Below the pieces are notes generated by a model. That model was given only the letters and a program-made list of their open reading frames with translations. It ran no database searches and had not been told where the DNA came from. From contig CAZTRD010000033.1 in assembly GCA_964616145.1 (NCBI GenBank), positions 1 through 8,974 of the forward strand: a stretch of 8,974 nucleotides of DNA, given 5' to 3'. Numbering within the stretch: position 1 is the stretch's first letter; each line of letters begins with the position of its first letter. Of this stretch, positions 5,807 through 8,974 are shown piece after piece. The translations under genes and the position numbers were made by a program. This DNA comes from JAQTNP01 sp964616145. Lineage in GTDB: Bacteria; Patescibacteriota; Minisyncoccia; Minisyncoccales; PEYH01.

Positions 5807-5837
5807 TTTTTTCTAAAATCAGTTAGAATTAATATAT

Positions 5838-5996
5838 ATGAGAAAAAAGAAAACTGTTTCCAAAAAAACCAAAGCCCAAGATATTAATAAGATATCTTTA
5901 ACCTGGGGGAGCTGCTTCAAATTTTGGCTCATTGGGTTCGCAATGTTTATCATCTTTGCAATGATCTGGGTTGGTTTTTCTTTCCTGACTAAATAG
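5838..5996 (+). CDS. 52-aa single-pass membrane protein between infB and rbfA
   Basis: A frame of 52 residues sits 31 nt after infB, and its TAG directly touches the rbfA ATG. It has a strongly basic N-terminus (MRKKKTVSKKTK), a polar linker and one long hydrophobic helix (about 28-50, from FKFWLIGFAMF to VGFSFL), so the positive-inside rule predicts a cytoplasmic N-terminus. There is no SD. The tight stop/start junction suggests translational coupling to rbfA. I do not recognise the family. Composition and packing support a real gene in the infB-rbfA transcript. Similar one-helix proteins can tether translation components to the membrane, but that is speculation here. Confidence 0.65.
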   Translation: MRKKKTVSKKTKAQDINKISLTWGSCFKFWLIGFAMFIIFAMIWVGFSFLTK

Positions 5997-6341
5997 ATGA
6001 GTCGGAGAATAGAAAAAATCAATGAAGTTTTAAAACGAGAACTTGGCCAAATAATATTGGAGAATGTTGATTTTGGAAGAAATGTTTTGATAACGATAAG
6101 CAGAGTAGATACGGCTCCTGACTTGTCTGGAGCCAAAATCTATGTTAGTGTTTTGCCAGAGAGTTTTTCAAAAGAAATAATGGAGATTCTGCAAAAGAAG
6201 AATCATATTATCCAGAAAGAGATAAATAAGATTATGGAGATAAGAAAGATTCCTAAATTGCTGTTCTGCGAAGATATATCGTTTAAAAAAGCTGCCCACA
6301 TAGATGAACTTTTAAAGGAGATACAAGATAAGGCCAGGTAG
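5997..6341 (+). CDS. rbfA: 30S ribosome-binding factor A
   Basis: RbfA is a small KH-type protein that binds the maturing 30S subunit near the 16S 5' helix and aids late assembly. The 114-aa protein has the family pattern: an N-terminal helix RRIEKINEVLKRELGQII, the strand LITISRVDTAPDLSGAKIYVSV (31-52, with Asp42), a central helix, then IPKLLFCEDISF and HIDELLKEI near the end. Its start codon abuts the stop of the preceding membrane-protein gene and has no SD. The last three codons and stop (6332-6341) lie inside the acceptor stem and position 8-10 region of tRNA-Cys, so tRNA processing would cut the stop codon off the rbfA message. Confidence 0.93.
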   Translation: MSRRIEKINEVLKRELGQIILENVDFGRNVLITISRVDTAPDLSGAKIYVSVLPESFSKEIMEILQKKNHIIQKEINKIMEIRKIPKLLFCEDISFKKAAHIDELLKEIQDKAR

Positions 6342-6403
6342 CCAAGCAGCAAGGCAACGGTCTGCAAAACCGTTACGCGCGGGTGCAATTCCCGCCCTGG
6401 CCT
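6332..6403 (+). tRNA. tRNA-Cys(GCA)
   Basis: The acceptor stem GGCCAGG/CCTGGCC is perfect and the discriminator is U (6403), a cysteine identity element. The anticodon stem ACGGT/ACCGT with loop CTGCAAA gives anticodon GCA. The T-stem is GCGGG/CCCGC with loop TGCAATT, so position 55 is G rather than U. No CCA is encoded. The first ten bases overlap the end of rbfA. Confidence 0.95.
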
Positions 6404-6432
6404 CAAAAGAGTTATTTGAAAATATATATTAG

Positions 6433-6515
6433 GCCGAAGTGGCGGAATGGCAGACGCACAACACTTAAAATGTTGCGAGCTTTTGCTCATGAGGGTTCGA
6501 CTCCCTCCTTCGGCA
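6433..6515 (+). tRNA. tRNA-Leu(TAA)
   Basis: The acceptor stem is GCCGAAG/CTTCGGC with discriminator A. The anticodon stem CAACA/TGTTG with loop CTTAAAA gives anticodon TAA. A long variable arm (CGAGC with GCTCAT around TTTT) fits a type II leucine tRNA. The T-arm is GAGGG/CCCTC with loop TTCGACT. No CCA is encoded. Only one nucleotide separates it from the next tRNA. Confidence 0.96.
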
Positions 6516-6516
6516 C

Positions 6517-6590
6517 GGGCGCGTAGCTCAGTTGGTTAGAGCGCTTGCACGACACGCAAGAGGTCCCCAGTTCGAGTCTGGGCGTGCCCA
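6517..6590 (+). tRNA. tRNA-Val(GAC), with C33
   Basis: The acceptor stem is GGGCGCG/CGTGCCC with discriminator A. The D-arm is GCTC/GAGC. The anticodon stem CTTGC/GCAAG holds loop ACGACAC, which reads as anticodon GAC with C at position 33 where U is almost universal. The T-arm is CCCAG/CTGGG with loop TTCGAGT. No CCA is encoded. Confidence 0.92.
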
Positions 6591-6601
6591 CAGGAAGTTA
6601 T

Positions 6602-6673
6602 GCTGCAGTAGCTCAGTGGTAGAGCGCTTCTCTGAAAAAGAAGAGGTCGCCAGTCCGATCCTGGCCTGCAGCA
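6602..6673 (+). tRNA. tRNA-Phe(GAA)
   Basis: The acceptor stem GCTGCAG/CTGCAGC is perfect, with discriminator A. The anticodon stem CTTCT/AGAAG with loop CTGAAAA gives anticodon GAA. The T-stem is GCCAG/CTGGC with loop TCCGATC, so position 55 is C instead of the usual U. No CCA is encoded. Confidence 0.95.
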
Positions 6674-6678
6674 CATAT

Positions 6679-6750
6679 GCGGGTGTCGTATAATGGTCAT
6701 TACGTTGCCTTGCCAAGGCAATAATGGCAGTTCGATTCTGCTCACCCGCT
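6679..6750 (+). tRNA. tRNA-Gly(GCC)
   Basis: The acceptor stem is GCGGGTG/CACCCGC with discriminator U, as usual for bacterial glycine tRNA. The anticodon stem TTGCC/GGCAA with loop TTGCCAA gives anticodon GCC. The T-arm is GGCAG/CTGCT with loop TTCGATT. No CCA is encoded. It is the last tRNA of the five-gene cluster. Confidence 0.95.
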
Positions 6751-6757
6751 CAAAGTC

Positions 6758-6779
6758 AAGTCGCTGGAAAGCGATTTTT
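6758..6779 (+). terminator. Intrinsic terminator closing the tRNA cluster
   Basis: AAGTCGCT (6758-6765) pairs with AGCGATTT (6770-6777) around a GGAA tetraloop, with one G-U pair. Five Ts (6775-6779) follow the GC core. It lies 8 nt after tRNA-Gly. Confidence 0.7.
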
Positions 6780-6875
6780 GTTTATGGAGAGGGGATAAAT
6801 CTAGTTTTGGATTGTAAGAAGTAAAGTATTGCAATATTAAAAGCATTATTGTAAAAGATATGTGGAGGTGAGATC

Positions 6876-7034
6876 GTGACCCCATCGAAATGGTTTGGTG
6901 TGGCTACATTGGGCTTTGTGGTGTCAATCGGCCTTTTCGTAGCTATGATGATCACAGGGAATCTCTTGTGGCTTTGCGGAGAGGTGATGAGTCTGCCGGC
7001 CTATTTCGTCGGTTTTCTCAAAATCCTTGACTAG
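6876..7034 (+). CDS. 52-aa GTG-initiated membrane protein with strong SD
   Basis: GGAGGTGA (6864-6871) precedes a GTG start at 6876 with 7 nt after GGAGG. The 52-residue product begins MTPSKWFGVAT and has one long hydrophobic segment (about 8-32, rich in Val, Gly, Phe and Met) and a second, weaker one near the C-terminus (about 40-51), so a single-pass or hairpin membrane protein is likely. Base composition is richer in G+C than the tRNA and infB neighbourhood. I recognise no family. Its last codons overlap a promoter-like TTGACT. The strong SD and third positions rich in G and C support a real gene; small hydrophobic proteins of this size may be toxins, regulators or phage-derived peptides, and nothing here decides. 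Confidence 0.55.
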   Translation: MTPSKWFGVATLGFVVSIGLFVAMMITGNLLWLCGEVMSLPAYFVGFLKILD

Positions 7035-7055
7035 ACAGTTCGTTCGGGATAAACA
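7027..7055 (+). promoter_or_regulatory. Promoter-like element with GTTCGGGA spacer (copy 1)
   Basis: TTGACT (7027-7032), a 17-nt spacer ending GTTCGGGA, then TAAACA (7050-7055). The -10 hexamer is weak, but the element shares CCTTGACT and GTTCGGGATA, in the same spacing, with the consensus promoter at 8931-8959. It would drive a short transcript ending at the terminator 7089-7124. Confidence 0.45.
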
Positions 7056-7056
7056 T

Positions 7057-7086
7057 TTTCCACTGGAGGTGGAAATGAGTCCTTGA
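7057..7086 (+). promoter_or_regulatory. SD displayed in a hairpin loop before a 3-codon frame
   Basis: TTTCCAC (7057-7063) and GTGGAAA (7069-7075) form a perfect 7-bp stem whose loop and closing base hold GGAGG (7065-7069). An ATG at 7075, 5 nt after the SD, begins the frame Met-Ser-Pro-stop, which ends 2 nt before the next stem. The ATG's first base is in the stem. It resembles a ribosome-docking or regulatory element more than a protein gene. Confidence 0.45.
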
Positions 7087-7088
7087 GA

Positions 7089-7124
7089 CAAGGGGTTGTC
7101 TGATGACGACCCCTTGCTGTTTTT
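7089..7124 (+). terminator. Strong intrinsic terminator
   Basis: CAAGGGGTTGTC (7089-7100) pairs with GACGACCCCTTG (7105-7116) over 12 bp with one G-U pair, around a TGAT loop. CTG and five Ts follow. It ends the GC-richer unit holding the 52-aa protein and the loop-SD element. The 113 bases from here to the next gene hold nothing I can identify. Confidence 0.88.
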
Positions 7125-7237
7125 ATAAACAACTTTTCTATGAGTAATTTGCAATCAAAAACTCGATAGTATTATCCTCAAAATAGGTTCTAATGTCATC
7201 CACTAACCCGCTCAAAAAATATTCCGAGAAGAGTGTT

Positions 7238-7528
7238 TTAATTTTGAGAAAAGTTTTTACCAGTTATTTTTTCCAGTATCTCTATCGTTGCTTCTACTGA
7301 TGGATTGCTCGTGTTCTTTAAAATCAGTTTATTGCCGTATATATTCAATAATGGAGTTAAGAACTCATCTCCCCACGATGGAGAAAAAGTTAATACACCA
7401 TCAAAGTTTATCTCAATTATTTCGTTCTTCTTTGTGTCTTTCAAAAACGATTGCAAAGCTGAAAATGCTTCTTTTCCTGTTTGGCGAGAAATTAATGTTG
7501 TCCCAAATTTTTTAAGTTCTATAATCAT
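7238..7528 (-). CDS. STAS-like DUF4325 protein, partner of the GHKL ATPase
   Basis: A 96-aa protein whose core EIINFDGVLTFSPSWGDEFLTPLL (about 36-61; shown here without the Glu-Ile at 39-40) matches the STAS-like DUF4325 family, including the Ser-x-x-Asp-Glu-Phe segment after a buried strand. STAS-like proteins commonly act as switch partners of GHKL-fold kinases, as SpoIIAA does with SpoIIAB. I start it at the ATG at 7528, two bases after the stop of the HTH-GHKL gene; a longer frame from 7555 would overlap that gene by 25 nt. There is no SD, so translation is probably coupled to the upstream gene. Partner-switch function is inferred from the fold and the neighbouring gene. Confidence 0.75.
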   Translation of the reverse strand: MIIELKKFGTTLISRQTGKEAFSALQSFLKDTKKNEIIEINFDGVLTFSPSWGDEFLTPLLNIYGNKLILKNTSNPSVEATIEILEKITGKNFSQN

Positions 7529-7530
7529 GG

Positions 7531-8256
7531 TTAATAAGTAATTAAGGCGATACATCCACGGATATTTTCCTTAACCTTTTTAAGATCTAAGTCCGTACTG
7601 CCACCGCTTAATATTAATTTTGCGTCTCCTGTTTGAAAAATTAGGCTGATTGGATTTTTAAAGATAACACTTTTTACGTATTTTAGTCCATTGCCTCGGC
7701 CCTCCGGTTTTCTGCCAGAGATTACTTCAGTAAATGCAACCTTTAACGCTTGTTCATGATCTTTAAGTTCGGGTTTTACTCTTTTTAGGGTATGTAACAT
7801 CCCTAGTCCTCTGTCCGCTAAAACAATTTGTTTTTTATTTAAATCATATCCGAAAAAGATACCAGAGGTGTCTGGCCATTGGCCCAAATTATGATCATAT
7901 GAATTATTTCCTATTTCACCAGCGATAGATGTAAGCAAAGAGAATAAATCTTTCGCATCTTGATTTTTTATCATCAAACTACCCATTGTTGCAATACGGG
8001 CCTGAAACGCACCACTATTCTGACAGTAAAATTGATCAGGAAATTTCTTGTTTGATAATGCCCAATCTTTTGCGAGTTTAAACAGGTTGCTTGAAAAAAC
8101 ATCTATATCTCCAATATCTTTTTTAAAGATAACAAAATTACGGCCCATTTTTTGAGCTTTGATGTCGCCTTTCTTAATTTTCTTAAAAACAGCCACCCTG
8201 CTTATATCTAGAAAGCCAGCCAGTTCTTTAGTGGTATAAAATTCTTTTGATTCCAT
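7531..8256 (-). CDS. HTH-GHKL ATPase fusion protein (putative DNA-binding switch kinase)
   Basis: This 241-aa protein joins two modules. Residues 5-50 form an excisionase/MerR-like HTH (TTKELAGFLDISRVAVFKKI, then the basic wing KAQKMGRNFVIFKKDI). Residues about 100-240 are a GHKL ATPase: N-box E114-I-G-N-N118, G1 box D148-R-G-L-G152 and G2 box G186-R-G-N-G190. There is no DHp domain and no phosphoacceptor His motif, so it resembles SpoIIAB/RsbW-type serine kinases rather than sensor kinases. It sits 2 nt upstream of a STAS-like gene. I chose the Met at 8256 because a longer frame from TTG 8307 runs through the promoter. Repeated GTTAAC sites around that promoter suggest autoregulation through the HTH domain. 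Confidence 0.8.
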   Translation of the reverse strand: MESKEFYTTKELAGFLDISRVAVFKKIKKGDIKAQKMGRNFVIFKKDIGDIDVFSSNLFKLAKDWALSNKKFPDQFYCQNSGAFQARIATMGSLMIKNQDAKDLFSLLTSIAGEIGNNSYDHNLGQWPDTSGIFFGYDLNKKQIVLADRGLGMLHTLKRVKPELKDHEQALKVAFTEVISGRKPEGRGNGLKYVKSVIFKNPISLIFQTGDAKLILSGGSTDLDLKKVKENIRGCIALITY

Positions 8257-8260
8257 ATAC

Positions 8261-8316
8261 GTTAACTTAATATTATCAATGTTATCATGTGTTAACCACC
8301 GTGTCAAGAGTTAACA
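8261..8316 (-). promoter_or_regulatory. Promoter with three GTTAAC operator-like sites
   Basis: On the minus strand, TTGACA (8307-8302) and TAACAT (8284-8279) are 17 nt apart, with a start expected near 8272. GTTAAC occurs at 8261-8266, 8291-8296 and 8310-8315. The upper two form a perfect inverted repeat, TGTTAAC-N13-GTTAACA (8290-8316), whose arms flank the -35 box about two helical turns apart centre to centre. The third lies between the start site and the ATG. Binding there would block polymerase. Confidence 0.6.
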
Positions 8317-8345
8317 TAGATTAAAAATATTAAATCAAACAAAAT

Positions 8346-8373
8346 TTGACTTTTACAATCATAGTGATAGAAG
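8346..8373 (+). promoter_or_regulatory. Candidate promoter for the NUDIX gene
   Basis: TTGACT (8346-8351) is followed after 16 nt by TAGAAG (8368-8373), preceded by TGA in an extended -10 arrangement. The -10 hexamer is poor, so this is tentative. It lies in the 151-bp region shared with the divergent HTH-GHKL gene, so the GTTAAC operator could affect both. Confidence 0.3.
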
Positions 8374-8407
8374 TAATCTAGAATCGCACCTTAAGGAGGT
8401 GATCAGG

Positions 8408-8854
8408 GTGAGCGAGCTGGCAACTATCTCTGTTGCTGTATACGTTAGGTCGTCGGATGGGCGATTACTCTTCGTTCAGAAACGAAAAGATGGATCGTGG
8501 GGTCCACCCGCTGGAAGACAGAAGATAGGAGAAGGCATCTTTGGTGCCGCGAAGCGCGAATCAAAAGAAGAATCGGGTATGATTGTTCGGCTCCTCAATA
8601 TCATCGGCATATATGATGTAATTGAGGGGGATCAGCTCAGGCTAGGAATTGCCTTTCGCGCAGAAGTGGTTGGCGGAGAGTTGGGGCCAGAAGATCCAGA
8701 AATTGAGAGAGCAGTATTTCTCAAGGACATGGAGATTGACAGATTCAAGATGGAGGGGCAGATTTATAAGCCAAAACATACCCTCCGAAGTCTGGAAGAC
8801 GAGAGATCCGGAAGATCATACCCCCTGGACATCATCCGCGAAGTGGTGCCTTGA
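8408..8854 (+). CDS. NUDIX hydrolase
   Basis: NUDIX enzymes hydrolyse nucleoside diphosphates linked to another moiety, using a metal held by the Nudix box. The 148-aa protein carries a full box at residues 36-58: G36, E42, R50-E51, E54-E55 and G57, matching GX5EX7REUXEEXGU apart from Ser at the first U. Strand TISVAVYVRSSDGRLLFVQKRKDGSWGPPAG leads in, in the usual order. The substrate is unknown. I start at GTG 8408 because the perfect SD TAAGGAGGTGATC (8392-8404) covers the alternative start at 8399. G+C-richer codons than its neighbours suggest recent transfer. The stop codon lies inside the terminator stem. Confidence 0.9.
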   Translation: MSELATISVAVYVRSSDGRLLFVQKRKDGSWGPPAGRQKIGEGIFGAAKRESKEESGMIVRLLNIIGIYDVIEGDQLRLGIAFRAEVVGGELGPEDPEIERAVFLKDMEIDRFKMEGQIYKPKHTLRSLEDERSGRSYPLDIIREVVP

Positions 8855-8887
8855 CGGAAAATTGTTAAGGCACCACAAATCTTTTTT
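8843..8887 (+). terminator. Intrinsic terminator overlapping the NUDIX stop codon
   Basis: GTGGTGCCTT (8843-8852) and AAGGCACCAC (8867-8876) form a perfect 10-bp stem with a 14-nt loop. AAATC and six Ts (8882-8887) follow. The TGA stop (8852-8854) starts at the top of the 5' arm. Confidence 0.8.
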
Positions 8888-8930
8888 AAAACCAAGTCTT
8901 TTCCAAACCAACCAATTTCCCTTAAAACCC

Positions 8931-8959
8931 TTGACTTTACTTCTTGTTCGGGATATAAT
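8931..8959 (+). promoter_or_regulatory. Consensus promoter with GTTCGGGA spacer (copy 2), pointing out of the window
   Basis: TTGACT (8931-8936), a 17-nt spacer ending GTTCGGGA, then a perfect TATAAT (8954-8959). The transcript would start near 8966, so the gene it drives lies beyond the window. The spacer matches the element at 7027-7055. Confidence 0.8.
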
Positions 8960-8974
8960 AGTAGTACTTCCCAG

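Noticed and set aside
6528..6745. Minus-strand frames across tRNA-Val, tRNA-Phe and tRNA-Gly.
   Set aside because: They are antisense to well-formed tRNA genes; tRNA clusters often give such spurious frames.
6924..7154. A 76-residue minus-strand frame opposite the GTG-started protein.
   Set aside because: It has no SD and crosses a strong terminator. The plus strand has the better start signal and composition.
8257..8307. A TTG start at 8307 for the HTH-GHKL protein.
   Set aside because: That TTG belongs to the TTGACA -35 box, and the added residues are not HTH-like. The Met at 8256 directly precedes the HTH.
1..8974. CRISPR arrays, insertion sequences or replication-origin repeats.
   Set aside because: No regularly spaced direct repeats, transposase frames, terminal inverted repeats or DnaA-box clusters were seen.

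Overview
The window looks like a piece of a reduced, AT-rich bacterial genome, most likely a Patescibacteria/CPR (Parcubacteria-type) metagenome scaffold. The evidence is a short IF-2 with no N-terminal extension, closely packed housekeeping genes with almost no Shine-Dalgarno (SD) sequences, eight tRNA genes of which only one encodes its CCA, a solitary MazF-like toxin, and a 100-N scaffold gap. TGA serves as a stop codon, so the code appears standard. The lineage is inferred from gene content, not from a marker comparison.

Layout. (1) 1-164 is AT-rich with no convincing gene. (2) 165-519 is a GC-richer, hairpin-dense island with two very short frames behind strong SDs (10 and 18 codons), ending in an intrinsic terminator. 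(3) 565-2433 alternates tRNAs and proteins: tRNA-Arg, tRNA-Ala, tyrS, tRNA-Ser, then a PemK/MazF-like toxin. (4) 2535-3629 holds an EEP-family hydrolase and a DedA/VTT membrane protein, both cut by the gap. (5) 3619-4232 on the minus strand has a near-consensus promoter, a roughly 235-nt structured RNA ending in a strong intrinsic terminator, and a small GNAT acetyltransferase 18 nt further on. (6) 4282-6341 is the infB / 52-aa membrane protein / rbfA unit, and rbfA runs 10 nt into the tRNA-Cys gene. (7) 6332-6779 is a tRNA cluster (Cys-Leu-Val-Phe-Gly) closed by a terminator. (8) 6860-7124 is a second GC-richer island: a GTG-started 52-aa membrane protein, a promoter-like motif, an SD shown in a hairpin loop before a 3-codon frame, and a terminator. 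(9) 7238-8316 on the minus strand is a two-gene partner-switch-like module, HTH-GHKL ATPase plus STAS-like DUF4325 protein, with repeated GTTAAC sites across its promoter. (10) 8408-8974 has a NUDIX hydrolase behind a complete anti-SD complement, its terminator, and a consensus promoter pointing out of the window.

Two themes stand out. First, two modes of translation start coexist: AT-rich genes with little or no SD, and GC-richer genes or micro-frames with strong SDs and strong terminators. Second, the minus-strand RNA at 3967-4201 holds three segments whose complements recur later in the same RNA in rotated (circularly permuted) order. This fits a large pseudoknot, a conformational switch or a circular form, and it matches no RNA class I recognise. 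It is the best candidate here for an undescribed system.
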